Shown piece after piece: positions 45,710 to 54,999 of a DNA stretch of 64,000 nt; position 1 is the first letter of the stretch; every line of letters starts with the position of its first letter. The notes beneath the pieces are model-generated. The model did not search any database. It saw only the letters and a list, made by a program, of their open reading frames with translations, and was not told the DNA's origin. The stretch is from Acetomicrobium hydrogeniformans (GTDB lineage: Bacteria; Synergistota; Synergistia; Synergistales; JAFGMB01). A program made the translations under genes and the position numbers. The stretch lies in the NCBI GenBank assembly GCA_016841745.1, contig JAENYO010000002.1, positions 62,001 through 126,000 on the forward strand, in the 5' to 3' direction.

Positions 45710-45877
45710 TGATTTTCATTATTACCATAGAAGTCTTATTGGTCGAAGAACCTCATATTCCTTCTCAGGAAGAATGTACATTGTCATCCCTTTTGATTTC
45801 TGGAGTTAGCCATTCTTTGATACAATTTTCATGTGCTTTGAATTATTAACACCAACTTATATTATGGAGGGACATAA

Positions 45878-46645
45878 ATGCGAAAGATCCGCTTTGCTTT
45901 AGCTTTAGTTTTACTGTTGATCATGCCCGTTTACTGTTCTGCCGCTGATATCCTGATAGATCTTAATGACAGGGAACATAATGATCCTTCAGCCCTTCTT
46001 TTCAAGACATTACTTACAAGGTTGGACCCGGAATCCATGACAATGGTACTTGATGCTGAACCGGCATCTGATGGAACTGTCCGCCACCTTTATCTGGATG
46101 TAAAGGGTGCCGCTTTCGACGGTTTCAGGCTGGAAAGTCTGAGAGTTGAAACCGTTTTCGGGAAATTCAATCCTGTGAAAGAGTGGAAAGAGGGCAGAGA
46201 AATAATAGTTGAGGATGTAATGCAGGGATACGTTCATGCTATCGCCAGGGAAATGGATATGAATCAGGCCCTGCTCGATATGGCCGATGAACATTGGAAG
46301 GATGTAAAGGTTGATCTCCGCCCTGGAGAACTTTTTCTCAAGGCGCGATACCACGTTAAAGGATCGGTCAGTCTAAAGATCCTTGTGGAGATTTCAACTG
46401 GATTGAAAATTATAGGGAAACAGGTATGGCTGGATAATTACATACTTGAAGTGAATAATGCCGAGAAAACATCGGTTATAAAAGACGAAATAGATAAGTA
46501 TCAGCCGTTAATAGATCTGGAGGGGTTCGTATTTCCCCTTGATCTGAAGGAAATAATCATAGATAAGGAAAAGATAGTGTTCTCCAGCAGAGTGGAGCCT
46601 AAATCCTTTGATGGCATCCGATATCTTTACAACCCTGAAAACTAA
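45878..46645 (+). CDS. secreted protein resembling the LmeA/DUF2993 family
   Basis: The 255 residues begin with a clear signal peptide (KIRFALALVLLLIMPVYCSA, cleavage near residue 23). The rest alternates short strands (LYLDVKGAAFDGFRLESLRV and VDLRPGELFLKARYHVKG), a pattern like DUF2993 lipid-binding proteins of the cell envelope. Identification rests on pattern alone. ATG 45878 follows GGAGGGA. It probably acts outside the inner membrane. Confidence 0.5.
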   Translation: MRKIRFALALVLLLIMPVYCSAADILIDLNDREHNDPSALLFKTLLTRLDPESMTMVLDAEPASDGTVRHLYLDVKGAAFDGFRLESLRVETVFGKFNPVKEWKEGREIIVEDVMQGYVHAIAREMDMNQALLDMADEHWKDVKVDLRPGELFLKARYHVKGSVSLKILVEISTGLKIIGKQVWLDNYILEVNNAEKTSVIKDEIDKYQPLIDLEGFVFPLDLKEIIIDKEKIVFSSRVEPKSFDGIRYLYNPEN

Positions 46646-46705
46646 TAAACCTACCCCATATTTCTTCTTTTTTCTATAAGAAAAAAGTAAACAGGAGACC
46701 AGACA

Positions 46706-47422
46706 ATGGAGATAGTTTCTTTGAGCTACTTTGAAGATGATACGGAACTGGAGGGCTTCCTTTTCAAACCAGAGGACCAGGGAGATTCTGTTCCCGGAAT
46801 TCTTATGATACATGAATTTACCGGAATAGGAGCCTATCTTTACCCCCATGCGGAAAGACTTGCCAGATCGGGTTACATGGTTCTTCTTCATGACATGTAC
46901 GGCAGGGGGAATATGCCGGAAAACGCCGAAGAGGCTTCCAGGATAGCCCGTTTTTACAAGAGAGAACGCAACCTTATGCGTTCAAGAGCCTTTGCCGGTC
47001 TTGAAGAACTGTTAAGCTTTTCAGAAGTGGACCCATCCCGGGTCTTTGCCATGGGTTTTTCCTTTGGAGGATGCTCAGTCCTTGAACTGGCAAGGAGCGG
47101 AGCCCCTGTTGTCGGGACAATAAGTGTTTACGGTAATCTGAATACTCCCTTTCCTGAGGATGCGGAAAAAATCCAGGGAAGTGTTCTTGCTATCCATGGA
47201 GGAATGGATCCCTTGGTGATCAACGAAGAGGTGGTAGCTTTCCTCGATGAGATGGGAGCAGCAGATGTAGATTGCCGGATAAAGGTTTTCACCAGGGCGG
47301 GGCATGGTTTCTTTAACTCAACCCTTACAAGCGATAGTACCGCAGGTATCTTTTACAGCCCTCATTTTGAAAGCCTTGCCTGGCGTGAGATCGAGACCTT
47401 CCTGGAAGAGTTGGCGAAATAG
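46706..47422 (+). CDS. dienelactone hydrolase-family alpha/beta hydrolase
   Basis: The 238 residues show the nucleophile elbow GFSFGG with Ser119 in place of the cysteine of true dienelactone hydrolases, a catalytic Asp in HGGMDPLV and His in AGHGFFN. Such serine versions are esterases or peptidases of unknown substrate. ATG 46706 follows AGGAGA. It is convergent with the PhzF gene, and the short gap holds a possible shared hairpin. Confidence 0.85.
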   Translation: MEIVSLSYFEDDTELEGFLFKPEDQGDSVPGILMIHEFTGIGAYLYPHAERLARSGYMVLLHDMYGRGNMPENAEEASRIARFYKRERNLMRSRAFAGLEELLSFSEVDPSRVFAMGFSFGGCSVLELARSGAPVVGTISVYGNLNTPFPEDAEKIQGSVLAIHGGMDPLVINEEVVAFLDEMGAADVDCRIKVFTRAGHGFFNSTLTSDSTAGIFYSPHFESLAWREIETFLEELAK

Positions 47423-47451
47423 CTTCCTCAAATCTTCCAGGAAGGTCTCAG

Positions 47452-48318
47452 CTATATTTCAAGTTCTATTTCTCCGGTGATTATGGCCTTTCCTCCTACC
47501 ATGACCCTGATGATATTCCCGTTTTCATCAATTTCAATATCAGCCAGTATCTCCGAAGGTCTGCTCATGGAATATCCCTGTTCAAAGACAAGGTTGGAGG
47601 TTCTGGTAAGCTGGTTATATTTATACAGGTAGCAGCTCAGGGCTCCGTTCGATGTCCCGGTGGCAGATTCTTCAGGGATGCCGTAAAGGGGTGCCAGGTT
47701 TCGGCAGTGGGCTGTTGATCCATATTTTGTTTCAAGACAGAAAATATGATAACCAACCACACCGTACTTCCTGCTTATCCCGGTAACAGAATCAAGATCC
47801 GGATTGATGGACAGAAGGGTTTCCAGATCTTTTATCGGGACAATAATGTCCTTCAGTCCAGTGGATACTATCTGGGGAGAAAGAGTGCCGTGGAGGTCTG
47901 ATGCAGAGATGTTCAGACTTGAGGCAATTTCTGCTCTTTCAACTTCTTCATGGAATTCAGGAAGGGCCTGCTCCATAAAAACCTGTCCATTTCCCCCTAT
48001 CTCTATATCCAGGGTTCCTGCAAGGTTTTCCTGGGAGTATTTCCCCGGCTTGAGAATACCCCTTTGAAAAAGAAGTGAAAAAGCGGCTATTGTTGCATGA
48101 CCGCAGAGATCCACTTCTTCCGAGGGTGTAAAAAATCTTACCCGATAATCTGCACATTCTGAATGTTGAAGAAAGGCTGTTTCGGAAAACCCCACCTGTA
48201 ATGCAATATTTTTCATTTCTTCTTCAGAAAGTTCTTCACTTTTCAGAACTACTCCCGCAGGGTTACCTCCTTCAGCAGTTTTAGCAAAAGAGTTCAGAGT
48301 GGATACCTTGATATTCAT
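47452..48318 (-). CDS. PhzF-family isomerase-like protein
   Basis: The 288 residues have the PhzF start TLNSFAKTAEGGNPAGVVL and FSETAFL, the FFTPSEEVDLCGHATIAAF block and SATGTSNGALSCYLYKY. The family fold resembles diaminopimelate epimerase; most members have unknown substrates and are not in phenazine pathways. The ATG follows AAAGGAG. It follows the M20D gene on the same strand with a 29-base gap, so the two are likely co-transcribed. Confidence 0.85.
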   Translation of the reverse strand: MNIKVSTLNSFAKTAEGGNPAGVVLKSEELSEEEMKNIALQVGFSETAFLQHSECADYRVRFFTPSEEVDLCGHATIAAFSLLFQRGILKPGKYSQENLAGTLDIEIGGNGQVFMEQALPEFHEEVERAEIASSLNISASDLHGTLSPQIVSTGLKDIIVPIKDLETLLSINPDLDSVTGISRKYGVVGYHIFCLETKYGSTAHCRNLAPLYGIPEESATGTSNGALSCYLYKYNQLTRTSNLVFEQGYSMSRPSEILADIEIDENGNIIRVMVGGKAIITGEIELEI

Positions 48319-48347
48319 GGGTCTACTCCTTTCCTGTTCCGGGAAAT

Positions 48348-49526
48348 TCAGTCTTTCAGTTCTTCCATGGCAATAAGGGCAGTATTAGCCAGAACACCTG
48401 CTCCTATTGCAAGAGCCCTTTCGTCTATTTTAAACTTAGGGCTATGCCAGGGATGGACGGCCCCGATCTCGGGATTTCCAACTCCCAGCCAGAAGAAGCA
48501 TCCCGGAACTTTTTCCTGGAATAGGGAGAAGTCCTCTCCTCCTGTGGATGGGGTGGGTTCAGCAATGGCTTCTTTATCTACGACCGCTTCTATGGCTCTT
48601 TCCACTATTCCTTTTGGAAGTGCCTGGTTTATTACGGGTGGTATTTCATAGATATAGGTGAGTTCGCCTTTACATTGTAGAGTTGCAGCTGTGTTTTCAA
48701 CGACTCTTCTGATCTTTTCCTCTATACTGTTTCTTACTTCAGGAGCAAAGGTCCTTACAGTACCTGTCAGTTCGACCTTATCGGGGATTATATTGTTCCT
48801 GGTCCCGCCATGGATGGTGCCAAGGCTTATTACAGCAGAGTCCAGAGGGTTGATGTTACGGCTCACTATGGTCTGAAGGTTCATGATCATTGATGCGGTT
48901 GCAACTATTGGGTCGATATCCCTGTGGGGCAGACCACCATGCCCGCCTTTCCCGGTAATTGTGATGTCTATCCTGTCTACCGCGGCCATGAGCGGTCCTT
49001 CTTTCAGGGCGACCTTACCCACAGGGATCTCCGGGTGATTATGAAGGCCGAATATCATGTCAATTCCGTTAGTTTCAAGGACTCCTTCTTTGATCATTTC
49101 CTTTGCACCGCGGTTAAGTTCCTCAGCGGGCTGGAAGATCATTGTTACTGAACCCTTCAGATTGTCCTTTAGTCCTGCCAGGAGTCTGGCAGCACCCAGG
49201 GCACAGGTTATATGTACATCGTGGCCGCACGCGTGCATCTTCCCATCAGCAGATGATGCGTAGGAAAGTCCCGTTTCTTCCTGTATGGGAAGGCCGTCAA
49301 TATCGGCCCTTATTGCGATGTTGGGGCCGGACTGGTTTCCCTCGATGCGGGCAGTCAATCCGGTTCTACCGACCCCTTCAGTTACGTTATAACCAAGATC
49401 CTGGAGATATAAAGATATCTTCCGGGCGGTTTCAAATTCCTCAAAACTTAATTCAGGATTTCTGTGAAATTCACGAAAAAGGTTTCTCAATTCATCACTA
49501 AGGGCAAAGCACTCTTCTCTTATCAT
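48348..49526 (-). CDS. M20D-family amidohydrolase
   Basis: A second metal-dependent N-acyl amino acid or aminobenzoyl hydrolase, 392 residues: IAIRADIDGLPIQEET, MHACGHDVHITCALG, QPAEELNRGAKEM, GLHNHPEIPVG and GGEDFSLFQ. It differs well from the one at 8425. ATG 49526 follows GAAGGGG. It is the first gene of a pair with phzF-like. The substrate is unknown. Confidence 0.9.
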   Translation of the reverse strand: MIREECFALSDELRNLFREFHRNPELSFEEFETARKISLYLQDLGYNVTEGVGRTGLTARIEGNQSGPNIAIRADIDGLPIQEETGLSYASSADGKMHACGHDVHITCALGAARLLAGLKDNLKGSVTMIFQPAEELNRGAKEMIKEGVLETNGIDMIFGLHNHPEIPVGKVALKEGPLMAAVDRIDITITGKGGHGGLPHRDIDPIVATASMIMNLQTIVSRNINPLDSAVISLGTIHGGTRNNIIPDKVELTGTVRTFAPEVRNSIEEKIRRVVENTAATLQCKGELTYIYEIPPVINQALPKGIVERAIEAVVDKEAIAEPTPSTGGEDFSLFQEKVPGCFFWLGVGNPEIGAVHPWHSPKFKIDERALAIGAGVLANTALIAMEELKD

Positions 49527-49605
49527 GATCTCGTCCCCTTCCAGTTCTGATTTTCTTACCAGGTTGCCTTCCAGCAGTATAACATTATGAATTGAAGTGA
49601 TGAAG

Positions 49606-49642
49606 AGAAAAAAAGAGGAGCGGCCTGAAGACCGCTCCTCTT
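49606..49642 (-). terminator. terminator of the phosphoribosyltransferase-permease operon
   Basis: Read on the minus strand: AAGAGGAGCGG and CCGCTCCTCTT stem, then a run of seven T, a classical terminator. Confidence 0.9.
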
Positions 49643-49664
49643 AACTGAGATGTTTAACCTTTTA

Positions 49665-50219
49665 TTATTTATTTTTCTTTGATGTGAAGACGGGAAGTTT
49701 TTCCAGGTAGATCAGATCATCTTCGCAATATCCAGCTTCTTCAAGAAGTACAGCTGCTTTGGCTACGATAGTGCATTCGGCTTTTGCAAGGAGATTCTCG
49801 ACAGCTTTAAGGGAACCTCCTGTAGATACTACGTCGTCGATTATGCATACTCTTCTGCCTTTGAGTTTTACCACATCAAGACCGTCGAGAGTTATGATCT
49901 GAGGCTCTCTGGTTGTAATGGATTGAACCTTTTCGATAAGGGGGTCTACCATGTAGCCTTTGACGGATTTCCTTATGATCACGTAATCGATGCCCAGTTT
50001 ATTGGCCATCACGTGGGTAAGGGGTATTCCCTTGGCCTCAGGGCATACCAGGATATCTATCCCTTCGGGCAGTTTTTTGTAAAGCTCTTCAGCAGTCCTT
50101 TCTATAAGCTCGGTATCACCAAGCATTACAAAAGAGGCGATGGTGAGATCGTCGTTTATTTTTATTTTCTTCAGTTTCCTGGTGATTCCGGCAATCTTCA
50201 GTTCATAGAAATCATTCAT
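49665..50219 (-). CDS. adenine/xanthine-type phosphoribosyltransferase
   Basis: The 184 residues contain the PRPP-binding motif VCIIDDVVSTGGSL and the family pattern CPEAKGIPLTHVMA. It joins a purine base to PRPP for salvage; adenine or xanthine is the likely base. The start lies six bases past the stop of the NCS2 permease gene, so the two are translationally linked as a purine uptake and salvage unit. Confidence 0.85.
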   Translation of the reverse strand: MNDFYELKIAGITRKLKKIKINDDLTIASFVMLGDTELIERTAEELYKKLPEGIDILVCPEAKGIPLTHVMANKLGIDYVIIRKSVKGYMVDPLIEKVQSITTREPQIITLDGLDVVKLKGRRVCIIDDVVSTGGSLKAVENLLAKAECTIVAKAAVLLEEAGYCEDDLIYLEKLPVFTSKKNK

Positions 50220-50224
50220 GAGGA

Positions 50225-51328
50225 TCAGAGTCCGAAAACAGTTTTAATTGCCAGGCCCGCAAGAAGACCGAAGAATGGATTCCATCTTGCGGAAACCAGG
50301 GTTGTAGCACCGATAACCATTCCCCAGGGTCCGAAACCGTAGGGGCCTGCAAAGGCTGGAGCAGAGGCTATGGCTCCCTGGATATTGGTTGCGAAGGTTA
50401 CAAAAGTTCCGAGGATAAAGAGAAATCCTGCTATGGAAGACTTGTGAACGTATTTACCAAGGACTGGGAGGAATCTGAACAGAAGGATAGCTGCCATGAT
50501 GGCCATCATGAATACGGAAGAGCGTACTGGATTGGGAGCAGTTGCCGTACCTGAAATGATGGCTTCAACAGGGGCTCCTCCAAAGAATGAAGATCCGATA
50601 TCAGCGAGGCTTGAATAAACAGCCAGGTGGTCGATGTTGGTTTCGACACCGGCAATGCTTCCGGTAATCTTGCCGAAGCTGATGTTAGCCCCTATGTTCA
50701 GGCAGGCCAGGGCCAGGGCCCCGAAGAGTATTCTGCTGTTTGACCAGAATTTCCACTCTATATTGCCGAGGTGAAATTTTTCGTTGGACAGATCTATGGT
50801 TGTTTCCTCTATATGGACCTTCTTTGAATACTTGAGGTAGTTATAGACAGCAGTTGAAATGATAACTGAGATGATAATGGTCTTTGCAAGATCCTGGGTC
50901 ATAAACCAGACAATAAGGGCCGATATCATAGATGCAATTCCGGACCATTTCTCGGAGTTGAAAAGTTCTATGGCAACGTAGGCAAGCATTATGCCCACAC
51001 CTGCCATCATCGAGGTAACGATGGTGGGTCCTATAAATTCAACGATAGCTTCGTTCAGGCCCAGAACCGAAGGAATCAGAAGAAAAACTGCTCCCCAGAA
51101 GACAAGGCTCAGTCTTTCTTTTATATTGTGGCCCATTGTTCCTGCCAGGGTGATAGTTTCCGCCTGGAAGGATATTGTGGCCACTGAGTTAAAAGCAATA
51201 GACCCGACAATTCCTACGAGAAAGGCAATTGCAGTAGGCAGGGCGGCAAAACCGAAACTCAGGGCCAGGATACCCTGGGGTATCCCGTTAATTACAACTG
51301 CCAATGCTGTTAGAAGATCTGTGAACAT
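50225..51328 (-). CDS. NCS2-family purine/xanthine permease
   Basis: A 367-residue membrane carrier with about twelve to fourteen segments, such as GIPQGILALSFGFAALPTA, NSVATISFQAETITLAGTMG, ALACLNIGANISFGKI and FFGGAPVEAIISGTATAP. It resembles the AzgA-like branch of nucleobase:cation symporters. ATG 51328 follows AAAAAGGAGAG. The downstream phosphoribosyltransferase supports a purine as substrate. Confidence 0.8.
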   Translation of the reverse strand: MFTDLLTALAVVINGIPQGILALSFGFAALPTAIAFLVGIVGSIAFNSVATISFQAETITLAGTMGHNIKERLSLVFWGAVFLLIPSVLGLNEAIVEFIGPTIVTSMMAGVGIMLAYVAIELFNSEKWSGIASMISALIVWFMTQDLAKTIIISVIISTAVYNYLKYSKKVHIEETTIDLSNEKFHLGNIEWKFWSNSRILFGALALACLNIGANISFGKITGSIAGVETNIDHLAVYSSLADIGSSFFGGAPVEAIISGTATAPNPVRSSVFMMAIMAAILLFRFLPVLGKYVHKSSIAGFLFILGTFVTFATNIQGAIASAPAFAGPYGFGPWGMVIGATTLVSARWNPFFGLLAGLAIKTVFGL

Positions 51329-51527
51329 CGATAATCTCTCCTTTTTCAGATAAAGTTGGATAAATAAAAGGACAACATGGTTCAAACTGATCCCGTAGAT
51401 TCAGGGAATGGTATTTGAAGCTCCTGAGGGGATTTTATACGAGGAATCTATTTATTAAAAGTTTACTTTGTGACTTTTAATGTCAGGTAAATTGAATTGA
51501 CAGCATGTTGAGGCACAGGTCTCAGGG

Positions 51528-51544
51528 GTTGGAATTATTCCAAC
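51528..51544. promoter_or_regulatory. 8-1-8 palindrome in the divergent gap before the aminotransferase
   Basis: GTTGGAAT-T-ATTCCAAC is a perfect inverted repeat. It lies in the 288-base gap between the NCS2 permease (minus) and the aminotransferase (plus). It is a candidate operator for an unidentified regulator. Confidence 0.45.
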
Positions 51545-51616
51545 ATACATATAGAATAAACAATAATTTCCCGATAGAGTTAAAAAAAACATTTTATCTG
51601 AAGGAGTGAAACAGAG

Positions 51617-52750
51617 TTGAAAATAAAAACTTTTGCTGTAGAGCGCTGGATGGACGATTACGAAGATCTTGCTATAAATAATATTGCTGAAACCTGTGTT
51701 GATTCGATGACAGTCAGGGCTCTTCTGGAAATGACAGGTAAGACCGAAGAGATAGTAAAAAAATTACTGGACATGCGCCTTACCTATGGACATATTCCGG
51801 GAAGTCCTTCATTAAGACAGGGAATTGCTGGACTTTATGAAAGCCTTACCGAAGATAATATTCTTGTCATGAATGGCGGAAGCGCAGCCAACTTCATGAT
51901 CTTTTATTCCCTGATAGAACCTGGTGACAGGGTTATCTCAGTGAATCCCACTTATCAGCAGCTTTACAGTATTCCTGAATCCTTTGGAGCCAAAGTTGAT
52001 ATTCTGCCTCTGAAAGCAGAGGATGGTTTCTTGCCTGATCTGGATAAGCTAGCTGAAATGGCAACTCCAGATACAAAAATGATCTGTATCAATAATCCTA
52101 ACAATCCCACCGGGTCCCTCATGGATAGAGATATGCTCGAAAAAATAGTTGAAATAGCCAGGGGGTGCGGAGCCTGGCTGCACTGTGATGAGGTATACCG
52201 CATGCTTGTCCATGAACCTGGCATGGATGTGCCTTCTGTTGCAGACCTTTATGATAAAGGTATAAGTACGGGAAGCATGTCCAAGGCCTTTTCCCTTGCA
52301 GGTCTCCGTGTTGGATGGATCGCCGGCTGTAAGGACTTTGTCGACAAGTGCATGATACGAAGGGATTACACCACTATAAGCTGTGGAATGATCGACGATG
52401 TTCTTGCCTCAATAGGGCTGGAATATAAGGAGAAGATTCTGGAAAGGAATATTGCCATTGTGAGTAACAATGCTGCCATACTTGATAGCTGGGTGGAGAG
52501 TGAATCCAGGATAAGTTATGTCAAGCCTCAGGGTGGCACTACGGCCTTTATTCATTACGATTATGAAATCCCCTCAAGGGATTTCTGCAGGCGTCTTGTA
52601 GAAATGAACGGAACTCTGCTCGTTCCGGGAGAATGTTTTGACATGGAGTACTACCTCCGGATAGGTTATGCCTTTGACCCTGATGTCCTTTCCAGGGGGC
52701 TTGAAGGAATATCGGAGTTTCTAAGACAGCTGGAACAAGAGGGACTTTAG
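51617..52750 (+). CDS. class I/II PLP-dependent aminotransferase
   Basis: A fold-type I aminotransferase of 377 residues: YGHIPGSPSLRQGIAGLY, MNGGSAANFMIFYSLIEPGD, NNPNNPTGSLMD, HCDEVYRMLVHEPG and STGSMSKAFSLAGLRVGW with the PLP lysine. The start FAVERWMDDYEDLAINNIAE resembles a branch annotated from capreomycidine synthase-like enzymes, but the reaction is unknown. The likely start is TTG 51617 after AAGGAG. It precedes the amino-acid racemase by about 150 bases. Confidence 0.85.
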   Translation: MKIKTFAVERWMDDYEDLAINNIAETCVDSMTVRALLEMTGKTEEIVKKLLDMRLTYGHIPGSPSLRQGIAGLYESLTEDNILVMNGGSAANFMIFYSLIEPGDRVISVNPTYQQLYSIPESFGAKVDILPLKAEDGFLPDLDKLAEMATPDTKMICINNPNNPTGSLMDRDMLEKIVEIARGCGAWLHCDEVYRMLVHEPGMDVPSVADLYDKGISTGSMSKAFSLAGLRVGWIAGCKDFVDKCMIRRDYTTISCGMIDDVLASIGLEYKEKILERNIAIVSNNAAILDSWVESESRISYVKPQGGTTAFIHYDYEIPSRDFCRRLVEMNGTLLVPGECFDMEYYLRIGYAFDPDVLSRGLEGISEFLRQLEQEGL

Positions 52751-52905
52751 GATCAGGATCGTGTCATCTATAGCATGCAAGGTTTTAAATGTTACTTCAA
52801 GGGGTGGGGAGAGATTCTCACCCCTTTTCTTTAATCTGTTACTGTTCTTTTCCTGTAAGTTACTCTAAACTATCTTTGTACATCTATAAAAGGGAGGAAT
52901 TTGAC

Positions 52906-53601
52906 GTGAAAACCATTGGCATAATAGCAGGTGTAAGCTGGGAATCTTCCATAGATTACTACAGAATACTCAACGAGGAAGTCAGCAGAAGGCTTGGTGG
53001 GCTGCATTCTGCCAAGATAGCCATGTATTCCGTTGATTTTGAAGAAGTCGAAGGGCCTTTGAGTGCAGGCAGGAGAGATGAAGCTGCAGCTAAAATAGTT
53101 GAAGCAGGAAAGAGTATCCAGAGTGCTGGAGCCGACTTCTTTGTGATCTGTTCCAATACCATAGGCATGTTCACTCCCGATGTAGAAAAGGCAACAGGTA
53201 TGAAGGGTATTTTTATTGCCGATGCCGTGGGGAGCGCTATACAGAAAAAGGGAATGAAGAAAGTTGCTCTTCTGGGCACCAGGTTCACCATGGAAGAGGA
53301 TTTCTACAAGAAGGTCCTTATTGAGAACTATGGGCTGGAACCCATGATCCCCGATGATGAAGGAAGAAAGATCGTGGATGACATAATCTGGAATGAACTC
53401 TGCGTGGGTATCATCAGGGATGAATCCAGGGAAAAATATGTAAGGATAATTGAAGATCTGGCAGCGAAGGGTGCAGAATGTGCTGCCCTGTCATGTACCG
53501 AGATCCCCCTGCTGGTAAAACAGGAGGATGTTTCGATCCCCGTATTCGATTCGACCATGATCCATTCCCTTGCAGCGGTGAAAATGGCATTGGCAGAATA
53601 G
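52906..53601 (+). CDS. amino-acid racemase, YgeA/RacX type of the Asp/Glu racemase family
   Basis: The 231 residues hold the catalytic cysteines Cys82 (VICSNTIG) and Cys197 (LSCTEIPLL); the start KTIGIIAGVSWESSIDYYR is typical. YgeA-type enzymes have broad specificity with no cofactor. GTG 52906 follows GGGAGGAA. The terminator at 53619-53647 closes the unit. With the aminotransferase it could connect D-amino acids to transamination. Confidence 0.87.
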   Translation: MKTIGIIAGVSWESSIDYYRILNEEVSRRLGGLHSAKIAMYSVDFEEVEGPLSAGRRDEAAAKIVEAGKSIQSAGADFFVICSNTIGMFTPDVEKATGMKGIFIADAVGSAIQKKGMKKVALLGTRFTMEEDFYKKVLIENYGLEPMIPDDEGRKIVDDIIWNELCVGIIRDESREKYVRIIEDLAAKGAECAALSCTEIPLLVKQEDVSIPVFDSTMIHSLAAVKMALAE

Positions 53602-53618
53602 GACGACAGGAATTACAG

Positions 53619-53648
53619 AGGCCGGTCAATATCCTGACCGGCCTTTTC
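53619..53648 (+). terminator. terminator after the racemase
   Basis: AGGCCGGTCA and TGACCGGCCT form a 10-bp stem, then TTTT. Confidence 0.9.
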
Positions 53649-53690
53649 CTTATCTGACAGGAATAAATAGTTACCCGAGGAGGGATCTTT

Positions 53691-54869
53691 ATGACCGTAT
53701 GTATAGCTGGACATGCAGGAATAGCCCATAACTTTGGTCATTCCGGGCTTGTCCAGGATGATGCACAGGGTTTCAGCGCAGCAGCAGGGATTCTAAAAAA
53801 GTATATACAAGTGGACACGTCCATCAAGGATATCTGTTTTGATGATCAGGAGGGCAGTCTCTGTATTTTTACTGCTTCAGGTGGTTGCGGTAAGGCAAGA
53901 CCGCGAAGAGGCTTGACTCCTTTTGAGAAGGAAATGCTTGCAGGTCTTAAGGGTATGGAAACAACCCTCCCACAGCTTGCTGTACTGAAGATCTTTGGAA
54001 GGTTTTATGGGCACGGTGTTACAGAGGTCTCTGCTTCTGTGGAATTTGCCCTGGCTGAGGCGGCCATAGACAGCTTTGCCAGGAACATAGAGGGGTTTGT
54101 TATTGCCAGAAAGGACTCAGACTGGTTCAGCGACATCATTGGAGGCATAAAGATAGATTCTGAAGGCCATCCATTGGTGATAATGTTGTCAATAAATGGA
54201 TCCCGAATGGGAGTTGGCCCCAATGAGGACCTGGAGGGCAATATTCCCCTTTCCATTAAAAAAGAGGTTATGGAAAAACTTCAGATCATGAAAACTCCTA
54301 CCATCATTCTTGAAAGCAAGGCTTTTGTACCAGCTTTCAAGGATATTGAAAAAGATCATTTTCTGGTCCGGTTCAACTCGAAAATCGATAACACCGTGGT
54401 AGGTTATGGTATCGAAAAAGCCCTCAAGGATCTTGAACTGCCCTATATTTTAAAAAGTGATGCTTTTCCTGAAGATCCCGGTCTTATGAAACGAGGGGTA
54501 GAAAAAGTTGCAGATATGATAGGTTCCTGTGCAGAACGTTTGAGAAACAGTACTACATCTGAAGAGAGAGTGCAGATCGGAGCCGACCTTGCTTCAATAA
54601 TTTCCGAGGATTACGGCGGAGCCATATTTATGTCTGACCCCCTTCATGAGATTGTCCGTGCAACAGGTCTCCTTCCTGGTACTGCAGCAGTTATTTCCAG
54701 AATTGTGCCGCCCTCTTACGTGAGAACGAATATTATTCCCTTTACAACAGAGGATGATGTAGAGGATATGGCAAGGGTAGCCCTTGCCGCCGTTAGCAAT
54801 ATTGAAGGTAATTCTCAAAAAGCGATGGAAGAGCTGAAATCAAAATATTTCTCGTTTGAGAGTTTTTAG
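53691..54869 (+). CDS. conserved-looking protein of unknown function
   Basis: I do not recognise this 392-residue protein. It is soluble, with no signal peptide or membrane helix. The N-terminus is rich in histidine and glycine (GHAGIAHNFGHSGLVQDDAQ; His8, His13, His17). A Cys-Gly-rich turn GGCGKARPRRGLTPFE follows near residue 64, then regular alpha/beta sequence such as NGSRMGVGPNEDLEGNIPLS. The histidines could bind a metal. ATG 53691 follows GAGGAGGG. It follows the amino-acid racemase, separated by a terminator, and precedes the arsenic operon. Confidence 0.75.
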   Translation: MTVCIAGHAGIAHNFGHSGLVQDDAQGFSAAAGILKKYIQVDTSIKDICFDDQEGSLCIFTASGGCGKARPRRGLTPFEKEMLAGLKGMETTLPQLAVLKIFGRFYGHGVTEVSASVEFALAEAAIDSFARNIEGFVIARKDSDWFSDIIGGIKIDSEGHPLVIMLSINGSRMGVGPNEDLEGNIPLSIKKEVMEKLQIMKTPTIILESKAFVPAFKDIEKDHFLVRFNSKIDNTVVGYGIEKALKDLELPYILKSDAFPEDPGLMKRGVEKVADMIGSCAERLRNSTTSEERVQIGADLASIISEDYGGAIFMSDPLHEIVRATGLLPGTAAVISRIVPPSYVRTNIIPFTTEDDVEDMARVALAAVSNIEGNSQKAMEELKSKYFSFESF

Positions 54870-54923
54870 AAGAAATATTTTGATGTAATAAGGCAATTAA
54901 ATAGAGAGTCAGGAAACCCTGTC

Positions 54924-54975
54924 TTGACTTTTTAATGATATATCTGTATATGTGGATATGCGCATATGCAGATAT
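54924..54975 (+). promoter_or_regulatory. ars operon promoter with ArsR-type operator
   Basis: TTGACT (54924-54929), a 17-base spacer and TATATG (54947-54952) form the promoter. A long inverted repeat covers the -10 region: ATATCTGTATATG at 54940-54952 and CATATGCAGATAT at 54963-54975, with one mismatch, around a 10-base centre. It includes a perfect 12-mer ATATGCGCATAT. This matches how ArsR-family repressors block transcription. Confidence 0.75.
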
Positions 54976-54999
54976 TAATATTTTCTGGAGGTGTTTAAT

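Noticed and set aside
51329-51480. Purine riboswitch-like bases (CGTATAA and a small hairpin) on the minus strand before the NCS2 permease
   Set aside because: The three-way junction and conserved loop bases of the purine riboswitch could not be aligned; only short matches remain.
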